DNA of 64,000 bases from Saccharothrix sp. HUAS TT1 (GTDB taxonomy: Bacteria > Actinomycetota > Actinomycetes > Mycobacteriales > Pseudonocardiaceae): NCBI RefSeq assembly GCF_040744945.1, contig NZ_CP160453.1, positions 7,254,001-7,318,000 on the forward strand, read 5' to 3'. Of this stretch, positions 16,941 to 27,096 are shown piece after piece. The number at the start of each line of letters is the position of its first letter. Position 1 is the first letter of the stretch. Both the position numbers and the translations under genes were made by a program. The notes under the pieces are model-generated. The model saw only the letters and a list, made by a program, of their open reading frames with translations, had not been told where the DNA came from and searched no databases.

Positions 16941-19043
16941 ATGAGACCGAGACGCCTGGCCGGAGCGGCGGCGTTAGTCGTCACCGCGTTGATCGCCAGC
17001 CAGATCCAAGCCCACGCCACCGACGGCAACCTGCCCGGCGGCACCAGCATCTCCGTGGACATCACCAGCCCGGCGCCGAACACCGTCGTCCCGCAGGGGC
17101 CGGTCACGGTCACCGGCACGGCGTCCGTCGGCACGGGGGTCGCGGTCAAGGACACCGCGCTGACGTACGTGGTCGACGTCTCGGGCAGCACCGCGAGCGC
17201 GTGCGCCGGTGGGGACGTCCTGTCCTGCGAGCGCACCGCGGTGGCCAACCTCAACGCCGTCGCGGCGGCGCCGAACACGGTGGTCGGCAGCGTGGGCGCG
17301 GTCGTGTTCGCCACCACCGCCGCGACCGTGGACGTGGGCCCGGCGGCCGGCGACCAGGTGCTGACCGCGCCGGAGACCGACGCCAACGGCAACGGCACGC
17401 GGGACGTGGAGGAGGCCGTCGGGTCGGCCGTCCAGGGCGGCGTGAACCTGTTCACCGCGAAGGGGGTCGGCGGCGGCACCAGCTTCGTGCCGGCCGTGCA
17501 GTCGGCGACCACGGTCACCAACGCGCAGACTCAGGCCCGCAAGGTCGTGCTGTTCCTGTCCGACGGCTTCGCGGTGGGCGACGTCACCGGTGTCGCGGGC
17601 GCGGTGCCCGCCAACGTCGACTACTTCACCTTCGCCGTCGGACCCGGCTCGGCCTGCAACGGCGGCGACTACAACGCGAGCCTCCAGGCCATCGCCGACC
17701 TCACCGGCGGCACCTGCACGGCGGTGCCCGACCCGGCGAACCTGCCGAACGTGGTGCCCGGCGTCATCGCCTCGCAGCTGACCGACCTGACGCTGAGCGT
17801 GAACGGCGGCGCGCCCACGCAGATCACCAACGTCACCCCGGCCCTGCCGGAGACCGGCCCGGCCTCGGTCACCTACACCGCGACCACCGGTCCCCTGGCC
17901 TCCGGCACGCACCAGCTGTGCGTGACCGCGCGCGGCACCGACGGCGGCGGCGCGGGCTCGGTCGTCGAGTGCACCACGGTCATCGTCAACGACCCGCCGG
18001 TGGTCGACGTCGGTGGACCGTACGCCGGTCAGGAAGGCACTCCCGTGGCGCTGGCGGGCACGGTCGTCGACCCCGACGGCCCGTCCCTGGCCGTGCAGTG
18101 GAGCGCGACCCCGCAGTCCGGCGTCGACCCCGGCACCACGTGCGCGTTCTCCGCGCCCACGTCGGTGAACACCACCATCACCTGCAACGACGACGGCGTG
18201 TGGGCGTTGACCCTGAGGGCGAACGACAGCCTGCACCCGGACGTGGTCGCCACGACCACGCTGACGCTGTCCAACGTCGCGCCGCAGGTCGGCATCTCCT
18301 CGCCGGCCAACGGCGCCCAGGTGCTGCGCAACACCCCGGTCACGGTCACCGCGCCGTTCACCGACATCGCCACGCACGACACGCACACCTGCACCGTCGA
18401 CTTCGACGACGGCACGCCGGTGGTGAGCGGCACGGTGGCGCAGGGCCCCGGTTCGGGCACCTGCACCGCCACGCACTCCTACGCCGGGGTCGGCGCGCAC
18501 ACCGTGCTGGTGACGGTCACCGATGACGACGGTGGTTCGGCCACCGCCGTCGTGACGGTCGTGTCGTACGTGCGGGCGGAGGCGTGGTCGCTCAGCGCTT
18601 CGGGCCTGGTCACCGTCGCCAAGACGCCGCACGCCACCTGCCCGCCGTCGTCGGACAAGACCACGGCCTCGGTGACCGTGCTGGGCCTGGCCTCGGTGCA
18701 GGCGCTGCACGCCGACTGCTACCTCGACACCGCGACGGGTCGAACCGACGCGGGCGCCGAGGTGTCCAGCGCGAGCCTGCTGGGCGGTGCGATCACCGTG
18801 TCCGACATCGAGACCAGCTGCGTGGCGAACGAGCAGGGCCTGTCCGGCTCGTCGCGGGTCGGCACGTTGAACGGGCAGCCGATCGGCACCGCGCCGACCA
18901 CGGTCGGCGTGCCGGGTGTGGCAACCGTCCACTTGAACCAGACGGTGGTCGGGCCGAACGGCCAGCTCGCGCAGTACGCCGTGCGGGTGGTCACCTTGTT
19001 GGGCCAGGAGATCGTGCTGTCCGGTTGCCGGATGGGCTTCTGA
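16941..19043 (+). CDS. Secreted VWA/PKD-domain protein
   Basis: About 700 residues. An N-terminal signal peptide (basic MRPRRLAG, hydrophobic core, cleavage near QAHA-T) directs export. A von Willebrand A domain follows, with a complete metal-ion-dependent adhesion site: DVSGS (D-x-S-x-S), GGGTSF (Thr) and LSDGF (Asp). The middle has Ig/PKD-type repeats (DPPVVDVGGPYAGQEGTPV, then FDDGTPVVSG and VTDDDGG). The C-terminal 150 residues have paired cysteines (ATCPPSS, ADCYLDTATG, ETSCVAN, SGCRMGF). There is no LPXTG or obvious membrane anchor, so it is probably released or surface-associated for adhesion. ATG 16941 is preferred to 16923, which precedes the basic signal residues. Confidence 0.8.
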   Translation: MRPRRLAGAAALVVTALIASQIQAHATDGNLPGGTSISVDITSPAPNTVVPQGPVTVTGTASVGTGVAVKDTALTYVVDVSGSTASACAGGDVLSCERTAVANLNAVAAAPNTVVGSVGAVVFATTAATVDVGPAAGDQVLTAPETDANGNGTRDVEEAVGSAVQGGVNLFTAKGVGGGTSFVPAVQSATTVTNAQTQARKVVLFLSDGFAVGDVTGVAGAVPANVDYFTFAVGPGSACNGGDYNASLQAIADLTGGTCTAVPDPANLPNVVPGVIASQLTDLTLSVNGGAPTQITNVTPALPETGPASVTYTATTGPLASGTHQLCVTARGTDGGGAGSVVECTTVIVNDPPVVDVGGPYAGQEGTPVALAGTVVDPDGPSLAVQWSATPQSGVDPGTTCAFSAPTSVNTTITCNDDGVWALTLRANDSLHPDVVATTTLTLSNVAPQVGISSPANGAQVLRNTPVTVTAPFTDIATHDTHTCTVDFDDGTPVVSGTVAQGPGSGTCTATHSYAGVGAHTVLVTVTDDDGGSATAVVTVVSYVRAEAWSLSASGLVTVAKTPHATCPPSSDKTTASVTVLGLASVQALHADCYLDTATGRTDAGAEVSSASLLGGAITVSDIETSCVANEQGLSGSSRVGTLNGQPIGTAPTTVGVPGVATVHLNQTVVGPNGQLAQYAVRVVTLLGQEIVLSGCRMGF

Positions 19044-19053
19044 CCCGGTGACC

Positions 19054-19094
19054 CGCGGGTCCCGATCGCTCGTCGCGGGCGGTCGGGACCCGCG
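19054..19094. terminator. Hairpin terminator between convergent genes
   Basis: CGCGGGTCCCGA (19054-19065) pairs perfectly with TCGGGACCCGCG (19083-19094). It lies between the stop codons of the VWA gene (+) and the CPT-like gene (-), so it is suited to both directions. There is no clear T-tract. Confidence 0.65.
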
Positions 19095-19106
19095 TGCGCG
19101 GGGGTT

Positions 19107-19397
19107 TCACCGGGCGCGCAGCACGGCCCTGGCCAGTTCTGCCGGTGTTCCCGTGGTGCTGTCGACGGTCATGTCGTAGGTGGCGCCGTGGGCGTGGACC
19201 GAGCGGTAGTGGCCCCGGGCGAGTCCGTTCGGGTTGCGCCGGTCGCGTTCCCGCTGCTCCGCGACCGCGAGCAGGCACGTGACGCGGACCAGCAGCACGT
19301 CCAGGCCGGACAGGGCGATCAGCCACGACGGCAGCAGGTCCTGGACGGCCTTGGCGAGGGTGGTCTTGCCCGCGCTCGACGTCCCGTTGAGGATCAC
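19107..19397 (-). CDS. Shortened CPT-like P-loop kinase (likely internal deletion)
   Basis: A 96-residue frame from a GTG at 19397. It starts [20 protein letters not shown], the Walker A region of chloramphenicol phosphotransferase-like kinases ([11 protein letters not shown]). After only about 15 more residues it jumps to the C-terminal half: [19 protein letters not shown] (shown split), then H-Y-R-S-V-H, then Y-D-M-T-V-D-S. Known CPT-like proteins are about 180-200 residues, so roughly half, including the central substrate-binding part, is missing without a frameshift. Most likely a deletion derivative that is no longer active. Confidence 0.65.
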   Translation of the reverse strand: MILNGTSSAGKTTLAKAVQDLLPSWLIALSGLDVLLVRVTCLLAVAEQRERDRRNPNGLARGHYRSVHAHGATYDMTVDSTTGTPAELARAVLRAR

Positions 19398-19459
19398 CCG
19401 GCCGGGATCGCGCACCCGGTCGGGGTATCCGGTCCGCGGGCGGGCTCGTCCGGGTGCGC

Positions 19460-20587
19460 TCAGCGGGGTGTGGTGGCCGTGAGGCGGGTCAGGAACCCGG
19501 TGTTGTCGGCGGTCTTGCGCAGGCCGTCGAGCAGCACGTCCACCGCGTCCTCCTTGCCCGCCAGGGCGCGGCGCAGCAGGCGGGTGGACGCGGCTTGCGC
19601 CGGGGTGAGCAGGAGGTCGTCGCGGCGGGTGCCGGACTGGTGGACGTCCACGGCCGGGAAGACCCGGCGGGCGGCGGTCCTGCGGTCCAGGCGCAGTTCG
19701 GCGTTGCCGGTGCCCTTGTACTCCTCGAACAGCAGCGCGTCGGCCGCCGAGCCGGTGTCGACCAGGGCGGTGGCGATGATCGTCAGCGAGCCGCCGCCCT
19801 CGACGTTGCGCGCGGCGCCCAGGAAGCGCTTGGGCGCGGTGAGGGAACCGGCGTCCACGCCGCCGGACAGGGTCCGCCCGGATGGTGGCGCGGCGAGGTT
19901 GTAGGCGCGGCCGAGGCGGGTCGCGGAGTCGAGCAGCACCACCACGTCGCGGCCCAGCTCCACCAGGCGCTTGGCGCGTTCGACGGCGAGTTCGGCGAGC
20001 GCGGTGTGGTCGCGGGGCGGGTGGTCGAACGTGGCGGCGACCACCTCGGCCGGCACGGCGCGCGCCAGGTCGGTGACCTCCTCCGGCCGCTCGCCGACCA
20101 GCACGAGCACCAGGTGGCACTCCGGGTGGTTCTTGGCGATGCCGTGCGCGATCGACCGCAGCACGGTGGTCTTGCCGGCCTTGGGCGGCGCGACGACCAG
20201 GGCGCGCTGCCCCTTGCCGATCGGCATGAGCAGGTCGACCACGCGGGTGGTCAGCTCGTGCGGCTCGGTCTCCAGCCGCAGCCTCTCGTGCGGGTGGGTG
20301 GGCACGAGGTCGGCGAAGGCCGGCCGGGCCCGGGAGTGGCGCGGGTGCGCGCCGTTGACTGCTTCGACGGTGACCAGGGACGGCGGCTTGCCGTCCCGGG
20401 CTGGTGGCGCGACCTGGCCGTGGACCTCGTCGCCGCGCCGCAGCCCGTGGTCGGCGACCAGTCGCGGCGGCACGGCGGCGTCGTGCGGACCCGGCAGGTA
20501 GCCGTCGGTCCGCAGCACGGGGCGGCGGTCCACGACGTCGAGGACGCCGGAGGTGAGCCGGGGGTTGGTGGAATCGTTGTGGTTCAA
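19460..20587 (-). CDS. Short Rho-like ATPase (second Rho paralogue)
   Basis: A 375-residue Rho-family hexameric helicase. Residues about 10-75 form a reduced RNA-binding OB domain ([20 protein letters not shown]) that lacks the G-F-G-F aromatic motif of Rho's primary RNA site. The ATPase core is well kept: Walker [14 protein letters not shown], Walker [12 protein letters not shown], then [33 protein letters not shown] and [15 protein letters not shown]. The long Arg-rich N-terminal insert of actinobacterial housekeeping Rho is absent. That shortness and the changed RNA site suggest a specialised paralogue, not the main termination factor. It is monocistronic or linked to the kinase remnant downstream. 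Confidence 0.85.
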   Translation of the reverse strand: MNHNDSTNPRLTSGVLDVVDRRPVLRTDGYLPGPHDAAVPPRLVADHGLRRGDEVHGQVAPPARDGKPPSLVTVEAVNGAHPRHSRARPAFADLVPTHPHERLRLETEPHELTTRVVDLLMPIGKGQRALVVAPPKAGKTTVLRSIAHGIAKNHPECHLVLVLVGERPEEVTDLARAVPAEVVAATFDHPPRDHTALAELAVERAKRLVELGRDVVVLLDSATRLGRAYNLAAPPSGRTLSGGVDAGSLTAPKRFLGAARNVEGGGSLTIIATALVDTGSAADALLFEEYKGTGNAELRLDRRTAARRVFPAVDVHQSGTRRDDLLLTPAQAASTRLLRRALAGKEDAVDVLLDGLRKTADNTGFLTRLTATTPR

Positions 20588-20820
20588 GGGTTTTCTCCCT
20601 GATCGCGGGAATGGTGGAAGCCGCGGCCACGCCGCGGCGGAACCCCTGCGACACGTCGGGGAAGGCTGCTTCGAGCCACGTCCGAGCCGATATCACCGAG
20701 GGGATTCGCGGGTGGGGCAGAGCCGCCTACGACCGCGAGATGTCAGGGAGCATAGCCGTCGGGCCGGGTGGCGCGCAAGCGGGTCCGGTGTGGACTTCCT
20801 GTGCCGTGCTCGAGCCCGCG

Positions 20821-22188
20821 TCAGCCGCCCGTGGCGCGGTCGTGGAGGTCGCGGCGGTGGATTTGGGTGACGGCGATCAGGGCGAAGATCCCGCCCAGGA
20901 CCGCGCAGGTGAGCGCGATCAGGTTCAGGGACGCGGCGGCGAGGCGTTGTTGTTCGATGACGACGCGGTACGGGAAGAGTGCGCTGATGCCCGCGGTGAC
21001 GCCCAGGTGGTGGCAGGTCCCGTTGATCCGGGTCGCCGTGACGATCGCGGCGGGGTCGGTGGCGCGGGTGGAGAGGTGGTGGTGGAGGGGGATTCCCACC
21101 CCGGCGCCGGCGCCTGCGGCGACCACGCCGGGCAGGAGTGCGAGCCAGGTGCTGTCCGGGCCGACGAGGGTGAGCAGTCCCGCGCCCGCGGTGGTGAGCA
21201 GCGCCGCCACGCCGACCGCGGCCCTCGGCGGGAGCTCGGGGGCGAACCGCCGTGCGAGCGCGGCCGCGCCGATCATCGCCAGGGTGAGCGGCAGGAGGCG
21301 GGCGCCGACGTCCAGCGGGGTGTGCCCGTGCGCGTCCTGGAGGTGGAGGACGGCCAGGAACACGGTGACCGCACCGACCGCGCCGGACGCGAAGGTCGCC
21401 AGTGACACGCCGAGGAAGCTGCGGTTGCCGAACAGGGCCAGGTTGAGCATCGCCTCGTCGTCACGGGCGCGCTGCACCAGGAGGAACAGGAGCAGCAGGA
21501 ACGCCGCCACGGCGAACGCGGTCAGGGTCGAGGCGCCGGTCAGGCCGAGGACCACGAGGGCGGCGCAGGCGGCGAACAGCGCGGTCCCGGCCCAGTCCAC
21601 GGCGGCCGGGGCGGTCGGCCGGGTCGTCGGCAGGCGCACCTGGCCGATCGCCTGCAGCAGCGCACCGGCGGGCAGGACCGACAGGAAGACCAGCCGCCAG
21701 TCGGCTTCGGCCAGGACGCCGCCGGTCACGGGGCCGAGCGCCAGCCCCAGCACCGCGGCGGTGGCCAGGGTGCGGGACCGCGTCGCTCCCGGGAACTCGT
21801 GCGCGACGAGCGCCGAGGACGTCGCGAGCAGGAGGGCGGAGCCGACGCCCTGGAACCCGCGGGCGGTGACGAGCAGGGGCAGCGTCCCGGCGGCGCCCGC
21901 GGCCACGGAGCCGGCGGTGAACAGCAGCGCCCCCAGGCGGAACGCCGGTCGGTGGCCGAACCGGTCCGCCAGCGCGCCGCCGGTCAGCAGGAACGCGGCC
22001 AGCGGCGCGGTGTGGGCGACGACGACCCACTGCCGGGCGCCGGGGCCCGCGTCGAACTCCGCGACCAGGCCGGGCAGGGCCAGCAGCGCGGCGGTGCCGT
22101 CGAGCATCACCAGGAAGGTGGCGATGGACGCGGCTACGAGGGTCCACCAACGCGTCGAGCCCGTCCCCAAGAACGGCTCATCCGCCAT
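20821..22188 (-). CDS. MFS drug/metabolite exporter (DHA2-like)
   Basis: A 455-residue multi-pass membrane protein with 12-14 hydrophobic segments. MFS motif A is GGALADRFGHRPAFRLGALL. The antiporter motif C is LGLALGPVTGGVLAE, placing it with proton-driven DHA exporters. The start MADEPFLGTG overlaps the end of the DH-like gene by 11 bases, so the two are co-transcribed. With a second MFS gene at 24785 it brackets the ahcY gene at the edge of the PKS/NRPS locus; export of the locus product is a reasonable inference. The substrate cannot be read from sequence. Confidence 0.8.
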   Translation of the reverse strand: MADEPFLGTGSTRWWTLVAASIATFLVMLDGTAALLALPGLVAEFDAGPGARQWVVVAHTAPLAAFLLTGGALADRFGHRPAFRLGALLFTAGSVAAGAAGTLPLLVTARGFQGVGSALLLATSSALVAHEFPGATRSRTLATAAVLGLALGPVTGGVLAEADWRLVFLSVLPAGALLQAIGQVRLPTTRPTAPAAVDWAGTALFAACAALVVLGLTGASTLTAFAVAAFLLLLFLLVQRARDDEAMLNLALFGNRSFLGVSLATFASGAVGAVTVFLAVLHLQDAHGHTPLDVGARLLPLTLAMIGAAALARRFAPELPPRAAVGVAALLTTAGAGLLTLVGPDSTWLALLPGVVAAGAGAGVGIPLHHHLSTRATDPAAIVTATRINGTCHHLGVTAGISALFPYRVVIEQQRLAAASLNLIALTCAVLGGIFALIAVTQIHRRDLHDRATGG

Positions 22189-22996
22189 CGTGCGCTCCCC
22201 CGGTCGACCGCGTCCGGCGGGCCGCCCGCCCGGGTGTCCTGGCGCCGGTCCGGTGACGCCGCATGGTGGACAGGTCGGGGCTGGAGCCGACCACGCCGCG
22301 CAGGCGGACCAGGACCGTGCCGTCGGCCGTGGTCGCGGTGTGCTGGTCGCCGTCCGATGTGGAGTAGTGGCGCAGGTCGACGTGGGCGCCCAGCAGGAGC
22401 GCCAGCTCGCGGTCGTCCAGGGGGTGGGGGACGTCGATGGCGCTCACCGACGCGAGGGTTCCCGGCGGGCCCGCGACCCGGAGGAGCGCTTCGAGCGCGT
22501 CGCCGGGCAGCAGGTACCCGGTGAACCGCTGGTCGACCGCCTCGGTGTCGGGCCGGTCGTCGGGCTCCGGCGTGGCGGGTTCGCCCAGGCGCACGGTCGT
22601 CCGGGCGTAGCCGACGGTCGGGACGGCGTTCACGGCCGGGCTGTCGACGCGGACGTGCACGTCGTCACCGGTGCGGGTGGCCGTGACCTCGACGCGGCGC
22701 GGCCAGCGCTCGACGGGCGCGCGGAGCAGGCGCGGCAGCAGGAGGTCCGAGTACCCGACGGGCGCCAGCTCGGGGTCGAAGGAAGCGGCGGCCTCCGCCG
22801 CGAGCTGCACCAGCGAGGCGGTGGGCGCGGTGGGCTGCCCGTTGACGAGGTGGTGGCGGATCTCGGCGTGGCGGTCGAGGTGGAGCTCGACGTGCCAGCG
22901 CGCCACCGCGCCGTCGTGGTGCTCGGGTCGCGGGAGGAACACAGCCGCCTTCGCCGGTCGACCTTCGTCGCGCGGCGTGGAGTGGTCTGGAGTCAT
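22178..22996 (-). CDS. Stand-alone PKS dehydratase-like hot-dog protein
   Basis: A 272-residue protein from ATG 22996. The N-terminal half reads HLDRHAEIRHHLVNGQPTAP, which contains the polyketide dehydratase motif H-x3-G-x4-P exactly. A following block, Y-S-D-L-L-L-P-R-L-L, matches the next DH strand. The C-terminal half (YLLPGDALEALLRV) may supply the second-hot-dog Asp seen in double hot-dog DH domains. It would dehydrate a beta-hydroxyacyl chain or act as an isomerase/cyclase-like fold; the acyl carrier is not known. The C-terminus is Arg-rich. It is coupled to the downstream MFS exporter and divergent from ahcY, with a MerR-type promoter in between, so membership in the biosynthetic locus is likely. 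Confidence 0.55.
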   Translation of the reverse strand: MTPDHSTPRDEGRPAKAAVFLPRPEHHDGAVARWHVELHLDRHAEIRHHLVNGQPTAPTASLVQLAAEAAASFDPELAPVGYSDLLLPRLLRAPVERWPRRVEVTATRTGDDVHVRVDSPAVNAVPTVGYARTTVRLGEPATPEPDDRPDTEAVDQRFTGYLLPGDALEALLRVAGPPGTLASVSAIDVPHPLDDRELALLLGAHVDLRHYSTSDGDQHTATTADGTVLVRLRGVVGSSPDLSTMRRHRTGARTPGRAARRTRSTGGAHDGG

Positions 22997-23121
22997 GGCT
23001 TCCGGTCTCGACGAGGTCGGGAGGAGAGGTGAGATGAAACCACGGATCGGTCCTCGGGCCCCTTCGGCATGCCGCAGCCCGCCTGCGCCCACCGGCGCAC
23101 GCCCGGCGTGCCTTCGGCGGC

Positions 23122-23152
23122 TTGACTTGAACTCGACTTCAAGGCCGAGACT
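23122..23152 (+). promoter_or_regulatory. MerR-type promoter A1 (ahcY)
   Basis: TTGACT (23122-23127), a 19-bp spacer containing the dyad TTGAA-N6-TTCAA, then GAGACT (23147-23152). The long spacer with an internal dyad is typical of MerR-activated promoters. The same elements at the same spacing recur at 28050-28080 and 42541-42571. Confidence 0.75.
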
Positions 23153-23217
23153 GGACGATCGGGATGTGTTCCACAGAGGACTGTCCTGTCAGCCGCCGAA
23201 AAGCCAGGGGGACCCGC

Positions 23218-24690
<1,473 letters not shown>

Positions 24691-24718
24691 GCCATCCCGT
24701 GATCCAGGTCACTTCTCC

Positions 24719-24750
24719 TTGAGCCTGGTCCCCGCTCCAAGGCTTAGCGT
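24719..24750 (+). promoter_or_regulatory. MerR-type promoter B1 (MFS)
   Basis: TTGAGC (24719-24724), a 20-bp spacer with an imperfect dyad CCTGGTCC...CTCCAAGG, then TAGCGT (24745-24750). It lies 35 bases before the MFS start and shares the CGCTCCAAGG half-site with promoter B3 at 45733. Confidence 0.6.
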
Positions 24751-24784
24751 CGGGGCGGTGGGCCGAGCTGCGAGGAGATCAGGG

Positions 24785-26344
24785 ATGCCTGACCAGGTGG
24801 GAAGTGCCGAGCGGGGAACCGGCCGGGGTCCCGGGCTGTCACTGCCGGCCGTGTGCCTGACCGTCGTGCTGTTCCCGTTGGCGATCACGGGCTCGTCCGT
24901 GGCGCTGCCCGCGATCAACGCCGAGTTCCAGAACTCGCTGGCGTCGGGGCTCTGGGTGGTCAACGGCTACAACCTGACCTACGCGGCTTTCATGCTGGCG
25001 ACCGGGTCGCTCGCCGACCTGGTCGGTCGGCGCGGGGTGTTCCGGGTCGGCGTGGTGCTGTTCGCGGCCGGTTCGCTGGTCTCCGCCCTCGCGCCGAACA
25101 TCCTGGTGCTCGACCTGGCACGGGTGGTGGCCGGTGTCGGCGCCGCCGCCGCGACCACGAGCGGCAGCGCGATCCTGGCCGACGCGTTCGAGGGGGTGGC
25201 CCGCGCGAAGGCGTTCGGCGTGTTCGGCACCGCGGTCGGGGTGGGCCTGGTGTTCGGGCCGAGCCTGTCGGGCCTGCTGATCGGCAGCTTCGGCTGGCGC
25301 TCGGTGTTCCTGCTGCCGGCGGTCATCGGCGCCCTGGTGCTGCTGCTGACGCCGGTGATCCGGGAGTCGCGCAACCCGCGGGCGAACCGCGTCGACTGGG
25401 CGGGCACGACCACCTTCACCGCCGCCCTGCTGCTGCTGATCTTCGCCCTGGTCCAGGGCCCGCAGTGGGGTTGGGGCGACCAGCGGGTCATCGCGAGCTT
25501 CGCCGGCGCGGTGGTGGCCCTGATCGCGTTCGTGGTTGTGGAACGCCGGCAGGAGCAGCCGATGTTCGACCTCGGCCTGCTGTCGCAGCCGCGGTTCGTC
25601 GGCATCTCGCTGGCCACCGTCCCGGTGGTGTTCGGCTTCTCGCCGCTGGTGATCTACCTGCCCTCGTACCTGGCGTCGGTCGACGGCCTGGGCGCCGCGC
25701 AGATCGGCCTGTTCATGCTGATGCTGACGGTGCTCGCGCTGGTGTTCCCGGGCATCGCCGGCGTGGCGGCGAAGTGGGTGCCCGCCCGGGTGCAGATCGT
25801 GCTGACCGCCGCCCTGGCCGCGATCGGGCTGGCCTGGTTCACCGTGATCGAGCCGGGCATCGGCTACCTCTCGCTGCTGGGGCCGCTGGCCCTGGTCGGC
25901 ATCGCGGTCGGCCTGTCGTTCGGCCTGCTCGACGGCGCCGCGGTGAGCAGCGTCGAGGCCACCCGCGCCGGGATGGCGGCGGGCATGTTCAACACCGTGC
26001 GGCTGGCGGGCGAGACCATCTCCATCGCGGTGGCGGGCGCGCTGCTGGTCGGCTTCACGCAGAACGCCGTCGCCGCGCGGGCTCGGGAGTTCGGCGGCTC
26101 GGTCGACGCCGACGCGGTGGCCAACGCGCTCAACCAGGGCGACCTCGCGCGGGCGACGGCGCTCGTGCCGGAGGGGCGGCGCGAGGAGTTCGCCGAGGCG
26201 GCGGGCGAAGCCTTCGCGTCCGGTTTGCACGGTCTGCTCTGGACGATGGCGGCGCTGTGCGCGGTGACCTTCGTGGTGATCGCGCTGCTGCTGCGTGAAC
26301 GGCGTTCCACCGCGCCGATGCCCGAGGTCGCGTCGAAGGGCTAG
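24785..26344 (+). CDS. MFS exporter, 14-TM DHA2 family
   Basis: A 519-residue membrane protein with about 14 hydrophobic segments. Motif A is TGSLADLVGRRGVFRVG and motif C is GTAVGVGLVFGPSLSGLLIG. A conserved N-NGYNLTYAAFML segment in TM2 is typical of EmrB/QacA transporters. ATG 24785 follows a MerR-type promoter by 35 bases. The stop overlaps the convergent MerR gene by 4 bases. Proton-driven drug or metabolite efflux is known for the family. Position in the PKS/NRPS locus suggests it exports the product or a toxic inducer. Confidence 0.85.
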   Translation: MPDQVGSAERGTGRGPGLSLPAVCLTVVLFPLAITGSSVALPAINAEFQNSLASGLWVVNGYNLTYAAFMLATGSLADLVGRRGVFRVGVVLFAAGSLVSALAPNILVLDLARVVAGVGAAAATTSGSAILADAFEGVARAKAFGVFGTAVGVGLVFGPSLSGLLIGSFGWRSVFLLPAVIGALVLLLTPVIRESRNPRANRVDWAGTTTFTAALLLLIFALVQGPQWGWGDQRVIASFAGAVVALIAFVVVERRQEQPMFDLGLLSQPRFVGISLATVPVVFGFSPLVIYLPSYLASVDGLGAAQIGLFMLMLTVLALVFPGIAGVAAKWVPARVQIVLTAALAAIGLAWFTVIEPGIGYLSLLGPLALVGIAVGLSFGLLDGAAVSSVEATRAGMAAGMFNTVRLAGETISIAVAGALLVGFTQNAVAARAREFGGSVDADAVANALNQGDLARATALVPEGRREEFAEAAGEAFASGLHGLLWTMAALCAVTFVVIALLLRERRSTAPMPEVASKG

Positions 26345-26994
26345 TCGTCCGCGGTGGAGCGGGTCGACGCGACCAGCTCGCCGAGGAGCCGGCGGGTGAC
26401 CTCCGCGAGGGCGACCTCCAGCACCGCGGTGCCGGAGGTGCAGCGGAGCAGGAGGTGCGCGGGCCGCCGGCAACCCGACTCGTGCGCCACGAGGTCGGCC
26501 AGGACCCCGACCAGCGCCGGGGTGCTCGGGAACGTGAGGGTGACCAGGTCGTCGGCCTGCCGGCGGGTGTGCGGGTGGGACAGCGCCCGGGCCCAGTGCT
26601 CCCGGCAGGCCGGTTCGACCGCCGCGGCCGCCGGCACGTGCCGGGAGCGGACCGCCCACATGCTCGCCACCAGCTGCGCGGAGAACGCGGACAGCTCCGC
26701 GATCCGCTCGTGGACCTCCGCGATCCTCGTGCGAAGGGTGTCCAGCACCTGCTCCGCGTCCGCGTCCGCGTCCCCGCCACCGTGGACCAGTTCGCGGATC
26801 TCGTCCAGCGCGAGCCCCAACTGCTTGCCGCGGGCGATGAAGCGCAGCCGCTCGACGTCGTCGGCGCCGTAGACGCGGTGGCCGCTGGGCGTCCGGGACG
26901 CGGCCGGGAGCAGTCCGGAGTGCTCGTAGAACCGGATCGTGGCCGGCGTGAAGCCGGTGATCTCGGCCAGCTGGGTGATGCGGATCTTCGACAC
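26341..26994 (-). CDS. MerR-family regulator with C-terminal effector domain
   Basis: A 217-residue MerR protein, longer than the metal sensors. The HTH/wing is ITQLAEITGFTPATIRFYEH, then SGLLPAASRTPSGHRVYGAD, then the helix R-L-R-F-I-A-R-G-K-Q-L-G-L-A-L-D-E-I-R-E-L. A dimerisation coiled coil follows, then about 100 residues with three scattered cysteines (EPACREH, ESGCRRP, LLRCTSG), which could sense thiol-reactive or metal ligands. It is the only MerR gene inside the ahcY-to-methyltransferase segment, and is the best candidate activator of the three type-A promoters. That pairing is inference; no binding data can be seen. Confidence 0.8.
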   Translation of the reverse strand: MSKIRITQLAEITGFTPATIRFYEHSGLLPAASRTPSGHRVYGADDVERLRFIARGKQLGLALDEIRELVHGGGDADADAEQVLDTLRTRIAEVHERIAELSAFSAQLVASMWAVRSRHVPAAAAVEPACREHWARALSHPHTRRQADDLVTLTFPSTPALVGVLADLVAHESGCRRPAHLLLRCTSGTAVLEVALAEVTRRLLGELVASTRSTADD

Positions 26995-27096
26995 GGTGCC
27001 TCGACCCGTCCTTGGTCGGAGGTCTGGGTTGGCCGCAGGTCTGGGTGCGGCGCGGCGGGCCGCCCCGTGGGACGGCCCGCCGCTGCGCCGGGTCGG

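Noticed and set aside
23093..23217. SAH-type riboswitch upstream of ahcY
   Set aside because: The short leader is occupied by the MerR-type promoter; I see no conserved SAH-riboswitch core, and the space after the start point is only about 60 bases.
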